Source: Vibrio sonorensis (GTDB lineage Bacteria > Pseudomonadota > Gammaproteobacteria > Enterobacterales > Vibrionaceae). From it: a stretch of 64,000 bases of DNA. This document shows, piece after piece, positions 8,120 to 17,883 of the stretch (the first letter of the stretch is position 1; every line of letters begins with the position of its first letter). The stretch lies in NCBI RefSeq assembly GCF_001854765.1, contig NZ_LJJE01000063.1, positions 349,689 to 413,688 on the forward strand, written 5' to 3'. Made by a program: the position numbers and the translations under genes. The notes under the pieces were generated by a model. That model worked only from the letters and a program-made list of their open reading frames with translations. It had not been told where the DNA came from and did no database searches.

Positions 8120-10997
8120 CGTGTTCCTTTAATGATGGCAAGCTTTTGATTTGTTTAATAGAACTCTTAATTTGGCTATCTATTAAATGAGCGTGCTTTT
8201 GATAGGTAGTAACGGAGTTATCAGCGAACTCAATGTCCTTACATAACTCGGCCAATGCTAACAAACCTAAGCTGGAAGCTGAACCCCTAAGTTTATGTGC
8301 TAGTTGAGTAATTTGAACATGGTCTTGTTCTTGGTTTGCTTTGTTTAAATCAACCAATACTTGCCTTGATGAAAGATCAAACATTTCGACAATTTCCTTA
8401 ACACGAGTGACGCCAAGAACCTGAACATCATTTTCAATTATCGACTGATCGAACTCTAGAATGTCGCGTGTTGTCGGTGCAGGATCGATTCTGTCCTGCC
8501 CTTGATGGTCGATCAGCTTAGCAATGGTCTGATTTAGCTGTTCGATCTCTAGTGGTTTGGGGACAAAACCATCGAAGCCAGCATCGAGATATTGGGACAC
8601 GTCTTCATTGAATACATGAGCAGATACGGCAACGAAAACCATCTTGTCACTGTCTTTTAGTTGTTTGAAACTTTGCAGCAAATCTATGCCCGAGCAATCT
8701 GGCAAATTAATATCTAAAAGTGCTAGGTCGTAACATTGCAACCTATATGCTTCTATAGCATCTTTACCCGTATCGACCACCGTCACGTCATGACCTAATA
8801 TCTCTAAAAAGCCACGCGCTACTAATTGGTTGACAGGATTATCCTCGACAAGCAGTATTTTTAACTGAGCGCGGCGTGCTGAGGGTATACTTTCTTCTTC
8901 AATTGAGGCCATGCCTATAGGTAAGGTTAGTGTAAATCGGAAACAACTCCCTTGCTGATATTCAGACTCGACGTCTATCGTTCCACCCATCGCTTCGACC
9001 AAGTGTTTACTAATGGCCAAACCTAAACCTGTACCCCCTTTGATATGGGGGCCATCTTCCACTTGAGAAAACGCTTCGAATAGATTTGCCATCTCTTGTT
9101 CTTTGATACCAACGCCAGTGTCGCTGATCTCAAACGTCACTTTTTGTGGTTCATCAATATCTTGAAAAAGAGAAATATCGACATCACCTTGATCAGTAAA
9201 TTTAACCGCATTGCCGATAAGGTTCGCTAGAATCTGACCAATTCTTGTTCTATCTCCAACTCGATAAGGTTTGACGTCCGACTCAATGAGAAAGTTTAAA
9301 TTTATATTCTTGTCTATCGCCTTGGATTCAAATAGCTCTCCAACCTCTTTCACTAACTCGCAGACATTGAAGTTTGATGATGTGATTGATAAGTGGCCAG
9401 CCTCTATTTTCGAATAGTCCAGTACATCGTTGAGTATTGCTAACAATGATTTACCACTGCGGTTAATAACATCGACGTAGTGGTCTTGCTCTTTGTTGAG
9501 CTTGCTCTCTTTTAAAAGTCGCGCGGTTCCTAGCACACCGTTCATCGGTGTTCTAATTTCGTGACTCATGGTTGCCAAGAAGGCCGACTTTGCTTTACTT
9601 GCTTGCTCTGCTCTTTCTTGGGCTTTGGCGTGGTTTTCTACCTCAGCATTTAACCTGTCGTTTGCTTCAACCAATTCAAGTGTTCTTTGCGCTACTAAAG
9701 ACTCCAGATTTTGCTTGTGCTCTTCTAGTTCAAATTTTGCTTTTGCCTCACTTTCTGCAACTATCTTTAGCGCTTTCGCGGTATCGCGGGCGTTGACAAT
9801 TGCCTTCCCCATTTTTGCTAGTTCGTCACTACCACTAATATCTAAGTGAAACGCTAATTGCCCTTTAGAAACATCTTGTAGGGCTGAAGAGTACGTTGCT
9901 AAGCGTTTAAGAACGCGGATATAGACTAAGCGCCAAATAATCAATACCGCTATTGCAAAACCGACAAGAGGTATAATCGCCAGAGAAAGTTTGGCGTAAT
10001 CCATCGTCATATTTAGTTTTTGTATCGCTTCCTTTGTCGATACATTCGCTTGATCAACTAACCGATTGACAGTGGTGTTAAGTGAACTAAAAAGTGCATA
10101 GGCGTGTTGGGCCTTTTCCGCTGATCTCTCTTGGTTTGAAAGTTTGTCGTCTACTCGTTTAAATAGATCTTCTTTTGCTTTCAAAGCGGATATAAGAGAA
10201 GTCATTTGCAAAGAGCGATTCGGGTCTTCAACGGAAAGTGCTCTTCTGGACATGAGTTTGAGGTTATTCGAAAACTCTCGTTGAATTTGAATTAGCCTTT
10301 CTCGATCGTTGAGACTTTTTGATTCTTCAATTTGGTTGAGTACGGTATAAGCCAATAAGTGCAACTCGTGGAGACGCTCAGCCAGATCTAAGTCTACCTC
10401 GACTAGCGTATCTAGTGCGTTGTAAACCTCTTCTTTCTTGTTATCTGCTAATAGTCCATATATTTGAGTCACGTTTGCTGTAGCTATAGTTCCAGTATTT
10501 GAAACTTGTGTAGCTGTGAGAGTTTCTAATTCCCGTGATATAACCTGCATTTCATTGGCTCTAAAACGGATTTCTTTCTCTAACGTTAGGCGGTTTTCTA
10601 CCAAAACGCCCAGTTCCGCGAGGGTATCTATGATGTCTTGAACATTATTTGCCAAGTTCGCTAGCAGCTGCTCATCAAAACTTTCTGCTCCGAGCTCTCC
10701 TATGTGTGCAAGTAACGCCTCCAACTGTTCAACCAAAACCTTACCCGTTGATTGACGCTCTTGTTCCGTCCTAGAAGCGATTAACTGTTGCAGAGAACCT
10801 AGTATTTTTGAACTTAACTCAGAAACCTCTCTTGCCTGAACCATTGACGGTATGGCTCTGTTTACAACTTCGTTCTCTGTTTTCGCTACTTGCTTAAAAC
10901 CAAAGACACCGATTAGCGAGGATACAACCAGTAAAATGGCCATAAAGCTAAAAGCGACTAATAGTTTTTGTCCAATGCTAGCTCTGGCAAACAACAT
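8106..10997 (-). CDS. torS: TMAO-type hybrid sensor histidine kinase TorS
   Basis: Hybrid phosphorelay kinase that in E. coli responds to trimethylamine N-oxide through TorT and passes phosphate to TorR. In 963 residues: membrane helix (about 10-30), long helical periplasmic sensor (to about 340), second helix (about 340-360), HAMP and coiled coil, HisKA with ATMSHEIRTPMNG, HATPase with GTGLGLAISKHLVE, receiver with LALLDINLPD, and a C-terminal Hpt domain with LAHKLRGSASSLG. This order and the sensor segments (SVEDPNRS) follow TorS. torT is divergent next door. torR and a torCA reductase operon are not in the window. Confidence 0.92.
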   Translation of the reverse strand: MLFARASIGQKLLVAFSFMAILLVVSSLIGVFGFKQVAKTENEVVNRAIPSMVQAREVSELSSKILGSLQQLIASRTEQERQSTGKVLVEQLEALLAHIGELGAESFDEQLLANLANNVQDIIDTLAELGVLVENRLTLEKEIRFRANEMQVISRELETLTATQVSNTGTIATANVTQIYGLLADNKKEEVYNALDTLVEVDLDLAERLHELHLLAYTVLNQIEESKSLNDRERLIQIQREFSNNLKLMSRRALSVEDPNRSLQMTSLISALKAKEDLFKRVDDKLSNQERSAEKAQHAYALFSSLNTTVNRLVDQANVSTKEAIQKLNMTMDYAKLSLAIIPLVGFAIAVLIIWRLVYIRVLKRLATYSSALQDVSKGQLAFHLDISGSDELAKMGKAIVNARDTAKALKIVAESEAKAKFELEEHKQNLESLVAQRTLELVEANDRLNAEVENHAKAQERAEQASKAKSAFLATMSHEIRTPMNGVLGTARLLKESKLNKEQDHYVDVINRSGKSLLAILNDVLDYSKIEAGHLSITSSNFNVCELVKEVGELFESKAIDKNINLNFLIESDVKPYRVGDRTRIGQILANLIGNAVKFTDQGDVDISLFQDIDEPQKVTFEISDTGVGIKEQEMANLFEAFSQVEDGPHIKGGTGLGLAISKHLVEAMGGTIDVESEYQQGSCFRFTLTLPIGMASIEEESIPSARRAQLKILLVEDNPVNQLVARGFLEILGHDVTVVDTGKDAIEAYRLQCYDLALLDINLPDCSGIDLLQSFKQLKDSDKMVFVAVSAHVFNEDVSQYLDAGFDGFVPKPLEIEQLNQTIAKLIDHQGQDRIDPAPTTRDILEFDQSIIENDVQVLGVTRVKEIVEMFDLSSRQVLVDLNKANQEQDHVQITQLAHKLRGSASSLGLLALAELCKDIEFADNSVTTYQKHAHLIDSQIKSSIKQIKSLPSLKEHDDSN

Positions 10998-11079
10998 AGA
11001 TATACATCTCTTCTGAAAAGCAGTAGATTAAGTTATATTTTGCAGTGTTTATCTCTGGTTTACCAACCTTTCACCAACT

Positions 11080-12072
11080 ATGAAGTTACTCAGAGCCTGT
11101 CAATTATTGATAACTACGTTTGCCACACTGTGCAGTACTACCGCTTTCGCTAACACTAAGTACAAATTGTGTGCGGTGTACCCCCATCTGAAAGACTCTT
11201 ATTGGATCTCGGTTAACTACGGGATGGTTAAGGCCGCAATAAAGGAAGACATTACACTTCGAGTTTTTGAATCCGGTGGCTATCCCAATCTCAAGAAACA
11301 ACAGGCTCAAATCAAATACTGCGCCAAATGGGGGGCCGACGCCATTCTACTCGGTACTGTAGACCCTAATGCGTATCACAACGGTTTTAACGATTTAGTT
11401 GGACCTATTCCCGTTTTTGCCATAGTCAATCAACTCAACCTTGACCTCGGTTATAACTTGCATGGTCGGGTCGGTGCCGATTGGTACGACATGGGATTCC
11501 TAGTCGGTCAGAAATTATCGGAGCTGCACCCCAAAGGTAGCAAACAAGCCAAAATAGCCCTGCTACCAGGACCAAAATCTAGCGGTGGTACAAAACCGGT
11601 CTTAGAAGGGCTAAACGATGCTCTAACAAACAGCAGTGCTAAAGTGACCTCTATCCATTGGGCCGATAACGATAAAGAACTACAACGCAATCTTGTTCAA
11701 GAGATCATCGACTCCGAAGAAGTCGACTATATAGTTGGTAGTGCAGTCGCCATCGAAGTTGCCATCAGCGAACTTAGGGCTGCCAATCGGTTAGAGGAAA
11801 TAGGCTTACTTTCAACTTACCTTAGTCACGGTGTCTACCGCGGGTTGATCCGAGGAAAAGTACTTTTCTCTCCAACAGATTTGATGGTTAAGCAAGGCGA
11901 AGCATCCATATTACAAGCGGTTTCACACTTGTCGGGTAAAACGCAAGACTATTCAATTTCTCCAACTATTATAGGTCTCGAACCCGACTCATTGGATAGC
12001 CAAGTTATACAACAATCCCTATCTCCGTCTGAGTTTAGGCCAACTTTTATATTAAACAGCGAACAGAACTAA
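11080..12072 (+). CDS. torT: Periplasmic TMAO-binding protein TorT
   Basis: Periplasmic partner of TorS, of the ribose-binding (Peripla_BP_4) fold. The 330 residues start with a signal peptide cut near TAFAN (residue 25). Family features include CAVYPHLKDSYWISVNYGM and ILLGTVDPNAY, and the GPIPVFAIVNQLN hinge region. It is divergent from torS with about 80 bases between the two starts, so the pair shares a promoter region. mgsA begins 16 bases after the stop and is probably co-transcribed, which is unrelated in function. Confidence 0.92.
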   Translation: MKLLRACQLLITTFATLCSTTAFANTKYKLCAVYPHLKDSYWISVNYGMVKAAIKEDITLRVFESGGYPNLKKQQAQIKYCAKWGADAILLGTVDPNAYHNGFNDLVGPIPVFAIVNQLNLDLGYNLHGRVGADWYDMGFLVGQKLSELHPKGSKQAKIALLPGPKSSGGTKPVLEGLNDALTNSSAKVTSIHWADNDKELQRNLVQEIIDSEEVDYIVGSAVAIEVAISELRAANRLEEIGLLSTYLSHGVYRGLIRGKVLFSPTDLMVKQGEASILQAVSHLSGKTQDYSISPTIIGLEPDSLDSQVIQQSLSPSEFRPTFILNSEQN

Positions 12073-12088
12073 AACTGGAACAACACTA

Positions 12089-12543
12089 ATGCAAAAGACG
12101 ACTCGCTCCATGCCTGCACATAAACACGTTGCTCTCGTTGCACATGACAATTGCAAACAAGACTCCTACGTTGGGTAACAGAAAACAAAGACAAGTTACA
12201 AAAACACTTTTTGTATGCCACGGGCACGACAGGTTCAATGCTTAGCAAGGAAACCGGCCTAGCAATTAAAAGCATGATCAGTGGTCCTATGGGTGGTGAC
12301 CAGCAAATTGGCGCACTGATTTCTGAAGGTAAAATAGACGTGTTGATCTTTTTCTGGGACCCACTGAACGCCGTTCCCCATGATCCCGATGTCAAAGCCC
12401 TGCTTCGCATTGCCAGCGTTTGGAACATTCCTGTCGCGACAAATCGCGCAACGGCAAAGTTTATTTTTTCTTCTGATCTGGTGGAAAAAGAGGTCGATAT
12501 AGAGATACCTGATTACGAAGCCTATTTAGCCGAACGTACATAA
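12089..12543 (+). CDS. mgsA: Methylglyoxal synthase (frameshifted in this sequence)
   Basis: Converts dihydroxyacetone phosphate to methylglyoxal and phosphate, a bypass used when sugar phosphates accumulate. The ATG at 12089 gives [24 protein letters not shown] and then a stop; from about 12162 the next frame gives [13 protein letters not shown] and continues to the end. Adding one A so that GA-CTC becomes GAA-CTC restores CKQELLRWV and a protein of about 151 residues, the normal size. Phosphate-binding [19 protein letters not shown] and the catalytic-region [13 protein letters not shown] are intact. The one-base loss fits the pattern seen across the window and is more likely a sequence error than decay. 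Confidence 0.9.
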
Positions 12544-12576
12544 AACAGAGCCTGCAATAAGCAGGCTCTGTTTTTT
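12544..12576. terminator. Bidirectional terminator between mgsA and helD
   Basis: AACAGAGCCTGC / GCAGGCTCTGTT with an AATA loop and T-runs on both sides (TTTTTT on plus, AAAA on plus as T-run on minus). It serves two convergent genes. Confidence 0.92.
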
Positions 12577-14631
12577 CTATCTTTTGATCACTGGATAGTC
12601 ACTTAGCAGTTCTTTAACGAATACCGACCCAGACCCGTTGTAACACACCCATACATGCTTTTTCGCTCTGGTTAACGCGACATAAAATAACCGTCGTTCT
12701 TCTGCATAAGCAAAGTCATCTCCGTTGGAGGTCAAAACATCAGAAACGTGCGGCGCTTTTACTCTGGCTGGAAACTGCCCTTCGTCAACGTTGACAATAA
12801 TGACATAGTCCGCTTCTTGTCCCTTACTAGCGTGGCAAGTCATAAAGCCAATGTCTAGAGTAGAATATTGTTTGATCCAGTCCTTCATCAGTTCTGGTTT
12901 ATGATAGTGGTTTCTTCCTAAAATCAGTACTTTAGAGCCTTCATCTTTTCGATTAAGCGTATCCAAAACTTTTTCTACCTGCTTCATTTTCGAAACGGTG
13001 ACAGATTTTTGTTTTTGAACTTTGTAGCTGTTTAATGGTTTTTCTAGCTGATTGGGGTTTTGAGTGATAAACCCGTTGGCAACATCACCCAAAGTACTCG
13101 GGAAGCGATATGTTGTATCTAAATAGTGGGTACTTGAGTTTGGAAAGCGTTCAGAGAACCCAGTAGTGAGGTCCACTTTAGAGCCTGCAAATTGATAAAT
13201 AGATTGCCAATCATCGCCAACAGCAAATAGCACGGAAGGGTCTTTTGAGTTTTGCAGGCACAAGCTCTCAATTAACTCCAATCGCTTGGGGGAAATATCT
13301 TGGTATTCATCTACCATGATGTATTTCCATTGATTGGTGAATTTGTTTTTCTTCACTAACTGCGTAGCGTTAGAAATCATCAGATTAAAATCGATCTTGT
13401 CCTGTTCTTTTAATTGTTGATTCCAAGCCTGATAGCAAGGCCAGATAAGATTTAGTTCGCTGTTTAGCCTTGAGTAGTCACTGTGCGAAACCATCTGTTC
13501 TTGGATCTGTTTTTTGCTTATCGCAACTGAACAAAGTTGATCCAACTGCTGTAAAAGCCAGCCAATCAGTTTTGGGTTTTCTGAATGACTGCCAAGGTCT
13601 TCGTCACCAGATAAATAAGCGATAGGCCATTTGTTTAAATGTTTTTGCCAACGTTTGTAATTCGTAGGTGTCATCCAATGTTTCTTGAGCCAATCAATAC
13701 ACCACGCTTTTCTTTGCCCCTCGTCACTCGCCATTGGTGACAACGTCACTGAGCTATTATTGGAGTTGAGTATCTTTAGACCCAACTGATGAAAGGTATG
13801 GACGTTGACCTTCTCGGCTTCAATACCGATTTTTGCATTGAGGCGATCCTTCATCTCTTGAGCCGCATCACTGCCGAATGCCAGAAGTAAGATCTCCTCT
13901 GCTCTCGCTAAGTGACTTTGCAAAAGATACGCGACTCTCGCGGTTAAAACGCTTGTTTTGCCAGAGCCAGCCCCCGCTAACACCAAGTTGTGATCATCAT
14001 TGAGTAGCACTGCGCACTGCTGGGAATGGTTTAACGGTGAGCTTTCAACTTGATTAAACAGTACTTCCCAGTTGGCTCTTTCCTGCTCAATCCAGTCTGA
14101 GTTTCGCAAGTCTGTACAAGCATCGTTTTCTGTTAACCAATTAGATATTGGCTCCATTCGTTTGGGAACATTTTTCACTGCTTCATCTAGGGTCATGTTC
14201 ATTTCATTAAATTGAGCAGAGACTTCCTCAACCCATGCTTTAGTAGCAGAACGTTTAAGATAGGAAGGTTGGCGTTTAAACCCACTGATGGCCGATTCCC
14301 ATTTTGGAAGGTAATTCGCTAGCTGTTGGCACTGATTGTTATGCCACTTCCCATATACATCGATAGCCGCTTTTGCAAAGGCTTTGCTTTGAACAGGTGG
14401 TAAACCTTGAACTAACCATGTTTGTTGTTTACTTCTTTCAATATGCCCAAAAAACTGAAGGGAAAACCAAAAAAGACCCGGAATTACCCGTACTTGACCA
14501 TTCCACTTGGTAAAAGGGATCCTCTCCTCAATCGTCTCAGAGTGTAACACCAAGGTATCGTTTGCGATTTCCACATGGTGAAATTCGTCTTGAACAAAAA
14601 AACGGGCGGTCGTTTTCGCGTTTAGCTGCAT
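12577..14631 (-). CDS. helD: DNA helicase IV
   Basis: ATP-dependent 3'-5' DNA helicase of the UvrD/Rep superfamily 1. Walker A is LAGAGSGKTS near residue 220 (with its upstream Q motif SPLNHSQQCAV), Walker B is MVDEYQDIS, and the helicase motifs GDDWQSIYQFAGS, TYRFP, TCHASKGQEAD and EERRLFYVALTRAK follow in order. The open frame extends 20 codons further to a TTG at 14691, but I place the start at the ATG at 14631: this gives 684 residues, the length of E. coli HelD, and begins with MQLNAKTTARFF, which resembles relatives. It is transcribed alone and shares a terminator with mgsA. Confidence 0.9.
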   Translation of the reverse strand: MQLNAKTTARFFVQDEFHHVEIANDTLVLHSETIEERIPFTKWNGQVRVIPGLFWFSLQFFGHIERSKQQTWLVQGLPPVQSKAFAKAAIDVYGKWHNNQCQQLANYLPKWESAISGFKRQPSYLKRSATKAWVEEVSAQFNEMNMTLDEAVKNVPKRMEPISNWLTENDACTDLRNSDWIEQERANWEVLFNQVESSPLNHSQQCAVLLNDDHNLVLAGAGSGKTSVLTARVAYLLQSHLARAEEILLLAFGSDAAQEMKDRLNAKIGIEAEKVNVHTFHQLGLKILNSNNSSVTLSPMASDEGQRKAWCIDWLKKHWMTPTNYKRWQKHLNKWPIAYLSGDEDLGSHSENPKLIGWLLQQLDQLCSVAISKKQIQEQMVSHSDYSRLNSELNLIWPCYQAWNQQLKEQDKIDFNLMISNATQLVKKNKFTNQWKYIMVDEYQDISPKRLELIESLCLQNSKDPSVLFAVGDDWQSIYQFAGSKVDLTTGFSERFPNSSTHYLDTTYRFPSTLGDVANGFITQNPNQLEKPLNSYKVQKQKSVTVSKMKQVEKVLDTLNRKDEGSKVLILGRNHYHKPELMKDWIKQYSTLDIGFMTCHASKGQEADYVIIVNVDEGQFPARVKAPHVSDVLTSNGDDFAYAEERRLFYVALTRAKKHVWVCYNGSGSVFVKELLSDYPVIKR

Positions 14632-14795
14632 AGAGCATAATCCATATCCAACAATCGCCACATCATATCGTATGCCAAAACTAAAACGCAATCGTCGGAC
14701 ACGGATTGACCAATCGATTTTGTTTCTTTATCTGGATCAGAAAGTTAGTGTATCTTTGTAGTTAAAGTAGCGTTTTTACAAGTGGGAAAGCGAAG

Positions 14796-16967
14796 TTGTT
14801 CGGTAAAAGTAGCATTAGACACCTCTGGGCGAATCAATCAGTCAATTATGGACTGCTTATACTAATGACATTAGTCGGTGTAATCGCACCCGCCGCTATA
14901 TACCCTGAAGTGACCGATATGATCATCCCAATAATACTTGGGGTAATCGCCGCCGCACTCGCTGAAAATGACGACAAGCTATCAGGCCGTGTTAAAGCGA
15001 TTACCTTGACTTTGATCTGTTTCGCCATAGCGTCGTTCTCAATTGAGTTTTTGTTCGCGACGCCGCTATATTTTGCAGTCGGTCTGTTTGTTTCTACTTT
15101 CGCGTTTATCATGCTAGGAGCGATTGGCCCTAGATATGCCAGCATTGCCTTTGGGTCCTTACTGATTGCCATCTATACGATGCTTGGTGCAAATCAAAGC
15201 ACATCGATTTGGCTGCAGCCTTTACTACTTTTAGGCGGTGCGATCTGGTACTACCTATTGTCGATGATTTGGTACTTGATTTGGCCTTTACAACCCGTTC
15301 AACACAACTTGTCTGACGTTTTCCTTAAGCTTGCTAACTATCTCGACGCTAAAAGCGAACTGTTTTATCCCGTGTCGGACCTCGTTCCTCAACCACATCG
15401 AATAGCCGAGGCTCAATTAAATGCCTCAACCGTACAAGCTCTGAATGTGTCAAAGGCCACTTTACTCAACCGCTCTAAAAAAGGACACGTCGACAGTGCC
15501 AGCGATCGCTTCTTAAATATCTACTTTCTTGCACAAGACATTCATGAGCGAGTAAGTTCAACTCACTATCGCTATCAAGAGTTAGCCAGTGAATTTTCAC
15601 GTACTGACGTTCTCTTCCGCTTTAAATACTTATTGGAGTGCTATGCCCAAGCTTGTCGCAATATTGCCGAATCAATTCGCGTCGGTAAAGAGTACAAACA
15701 CGACTCCAAATCCATTTTAGCGCTCGATGAGTTACAGTCGTCGATGGCCTTTTTAGAAGGTCAGAATCGCCCCCAATGGCGTCAGCCCTTGGTCCAACTG
15801 GGGTATTTGTTTAACAATTTAACGACTGTTGAAAAGCAACTTAACAATGTGAATAATCCGGATGTTGAAAAGTTGGAGGACGAAGAGTTATACGACACTG
15901 AAGTACATACACTTTCGGCAATGTGGCAACGGATTAAGTCCAACCTTAACCGCCGTTCTATGCTTTTTAGACACGCAGTACGCATGTCTATAGCTCTTAC
16001 TTTGGGCTATGGAATTATAAAAACATTTAATATCGAGATGGGGTACTGGATTTTGCTCACCACCCTGTTTGTCTGCCAGCCTAACTACAGTGCTACCCGC
16101 CAAAAGCTCGTAGCAAGGATCATTGGAACCCTTGCAGGTTTACTTATTGGCGTCCCGCTGCTTACTATTCTTCCATCGGTTGAAAGCCAACTTATTACAA
16201 TCCTCATTTCAGGTATCGCTTTCTTTGTTTTCAGAAAAGCAAACTACGGCTACGCCACCGGATTTATTACTGTGCTGGTGCTCTTCTGTTTCCACCAACT
16301 CGGCGAAGGTTATGCTGTTGTCTTACCAAGATTGATGGATACCATTATTGGATGTCTACTAGCCGCTGGTGCTGTAACTCTTATACTCCCTGATTGGCAA
16401 TCGCGAAAAATCCACACTGTAATGGCAGAAGCCGTCCTCGCCAATAGAAAGTATTTGTTGCAAATTATTGGGCAATATAGAGTTGGTAAAAAAGACAATT
16501 TAAACTATCGCGTCGCACGTAGAGATGCGCACAATCATGACGCCACACTCAGTAACTCTATTTCCAATATGCTCGCTGAACCAGGTCGCTACAGAACTTC
16601 GGTTGACGAATGCTTTCGCTTTTTGACACTCAACCACGCTCTTTTGAGCTACGTGTCTGCCCTTGGCGCCCATAGAACGCGATTGGACAATGAGTCTACT
16701 CACCAATTAGTGTTGGATGCTCACCGAGTAATTAATCAACATTTGGAGCTTCTGGAAAAATCGCTTTATGACCGTGTACCCCACTCCGATAGCAGTGTTC
16801 TATGTAGCAATGATATTGAACAAAGACTTTCTGAATGGCGTGAAGAAGACGACAGTTCGGCTCGCATGGTGTTACAACAGTTGTATTTGATCTATAGAAT
16901 GCTCCCGGAACTCCATTCCCTGTCGGGTAATCTCGCGGTTCGAACTCATCAGCAAATCGAATCGTAA
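14796..16967 (+). CDS. yccS: YccS/YhfK-family membrane protein (FUSC type)
   Basis: A 723-residue inner-membrane protein of the YccS family, related to the AaeB/FUSC aromatic-acid exporters; the transported compound is unknown. Two blocks of membrane helices (about 15-165 and 390-520) flank a long cytoplasmic helical region, and a second soluble region ends the protein. RHAVRMSIALTLGYGI, YWILLTTLFVCQPNYSATR and PRLMDTIIGCLLA match the YccS signature closely, as does the later YRVARRDAHNHDA. The start is a TTG with GGGAAAG upstream; this is the only good start ahead of the first helix. Confidence 0.87.
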   Translation: MFGKSSIRHLWANQSVNYGLLILMTLVGVIAPAAIYPEVTDMIIPIILGVIAAALAENDDKLSGRVKAITLTLICFAIASFSIEFLFATPLYFAVGLFVSTFAFIMLGAIGPRYASIAFGSLLIAIYTMLGANQSTSIWLQPLLLLGGAIWYYLLSMIWYLIWPLQPVQHNLSDVFLKLANYLDAKSELFYPVSDLVPQPHRIAEAQLNASTVQALNVSKATLLNRSKKGHVDSASDRFLNIYFLAQDIHERVSSTHYRYQELASEFSRTDVLFRFKYLLECYAQACRNIAESIRVGKEYKHDSKSILALDELQSSMAFLEGQNRPQWRQPLVQLGYLFNNLTTVEKQLNNVNNPDVEKLEDEELYDTEVHTLSAMWQRIKSNLNRRSMLFRHAVRMSIALTLGYGIIKTFNIEMGYWILLTTLFVCQPNYSATRQKLVARIIGTLAGLLIGVPLLTILPSVESQLITILISGIAFFVFRKANYGYATGFITVLVLFCFHQLGEGYAVVLPRLMDTIIGCLLAAGAVTLILPDWQSRKIHTVMAEAVLANRKYLLQIIGQYRVGKKDNLNYRVARRDAHNHDATLSNSISNMLAEPGRYRTSVDECFRFLTLNHALLSYVSALGAHRTRLDNESTHQLVLDAHRVINQHLELLEKSLYDRVPHSDSSVLCSNDIEQRLSEWREEDDSSARMVLQQLYLIYRMLPELHSLSGNLAVRTHQQIES

Positions 16968-17226
16968 TTTGCATTGAGTGTAAACCTAGCTGTTTCCATG
17001 TCACACAGGTCTCGGCGATTTGGGTTGCGTATATACAAAACTAATCAAAGGTTACTCTTATAGGCATAAGGCGTATTTTTTATTTAATATCTGACCATGC
17101 CTTTGCAGTAGTTGACACTATTCGGACAAAATACAAGCACTACAAGTTAACATTTGCATAAACGTTTACCCATGTATGGAGTGCAAGTAAAAGCCCAAAG
17201 CAACATTTGCTTTCTTGTAAAAGCTT

Positions 17227-17406
17227 ATGAGTACACAACAGTTCGAATACATCAAATCACTCGTTGGGTCTTTAAACCCTAAGCAGTTAAAATTGCTTCG
17301 CGGTAAGATAAACGAAACCCTAGGTGAAAAAGAGAAAGTTAGAGAAAAGGCTATCCTCAGCAATCAAGAGCTAGATATGATTTCTAAATTATTTGCTGTC
17401 GAATAG
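17227..17406 (+). CDS. Small hypothetical protein, 59 residues
   Basis: ATG at 17227 opens a 59-residue frame beginning MSTQQFEYIKSLVGSLNPKQ and ending FAVE. It is charged and helical, with a Lys/Glu-rich middle, and looks like a real protein because hydrophobic residues fall at helical spacing and codons match the neighbours. The opposite strand carries an open frame of similar length, but its composition is unlike protein. A consensus -35 TTGACA sits at 17112 and a LacI-type palindrome core AAACGTTT just upstream. The ribosome site is weak. Function unknown. Confidence 0.6.
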   Translation: MSTQQFEYIKSLVGSLNPKQLKLLRGKINETLGEKEKVREKAILSNQELDMISKLFAVE

Positions 17407-17465
17407 CACAACTTGCTCAAAATGCAAACTCGGCTTAAGCTATAGTTAGAGCGGAGGTTATTTCG

Positions 17466-17801
17466 ATGGCAGTTTCAAGTCTACAATCTGGATACCAAAT
17501 CCTTGATCAGTCAAATCAAATGGCTGAGAGAGCTGCTCGCGAAATTAATGAAGTTGCCTCCCAAGAAAAGCAGTCAGAAGAGCTCTCTTTCAACCGCGTA
17601 GAACAAACTCCCACTCCCAACGACGTTGAACGTCGTATCGAAGAAGAAGATCAAAGACAACAGTCCCTCTCCCAAATTGAGCCTAGCTATACCGACGCTC
17701 TTGTAGAACTTAACCAAGCCCGCCAATACAATCTAATTGGAACCAATGTATTGCAACGCGACCAAGATATGATTGGTACTTTACTCGATATCCATGTTTA
17801 A
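17466..17801 (+). CDS. Hypothetical protein with a flagellar rod/hook-like C-terminus
   Basis: A 111-residue soluble protein of unknown function, with a strong ribosome site (GGAGG). The N-terminus (SSLQSGYQILDQSNQMAERAAREI) and C-terminus (ALVELNQARQYNLIGTNVLQRDQDMIGTLLDI) resemble the paired terminal helices of FlgB/FlgC/FlgE-type axial proteins, but the middle is only a short Glu/Gln-rich linker rather than a folded domain. No flagellar gene is nearby. The resemblance is by eye and may reflect shared coiled-coil spacing only. It lies 59 bases after the 59-residue gene and may be in one transcript with it. Confidence 0.8.
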   Translation: MAVSSLQSGYQILDQSNQMAERAAREINEVASQEKQSEELSFNRVEQTPTPNDVERRIEEEDQRQQSLSQIEPSYTDALVELNQARQYNLIGTNVLQRDQDMIGTLLDIHV

Positions 17802-17883
17802 TTTGTAGCAAGTGATAAATGAACGGTTGTTATTGCTAGGTAAAGACGTACAATCCCCTGACCTGTTCTAATTTCTTGTCTCC

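Noticed and set aside
14632..14691. 20-codon N-terminal extension of HelD from a TTG
   Set aside because: The ATG at 14631 gives the usual 684-residue length and the family's N-terminal pattern.
17166..17363. Minus-strand 65-codon frame opposite the 59-residue gene
   Set aside because: Composition is unlike protein, whereas the plus-strand frame is regular, helical and charged.
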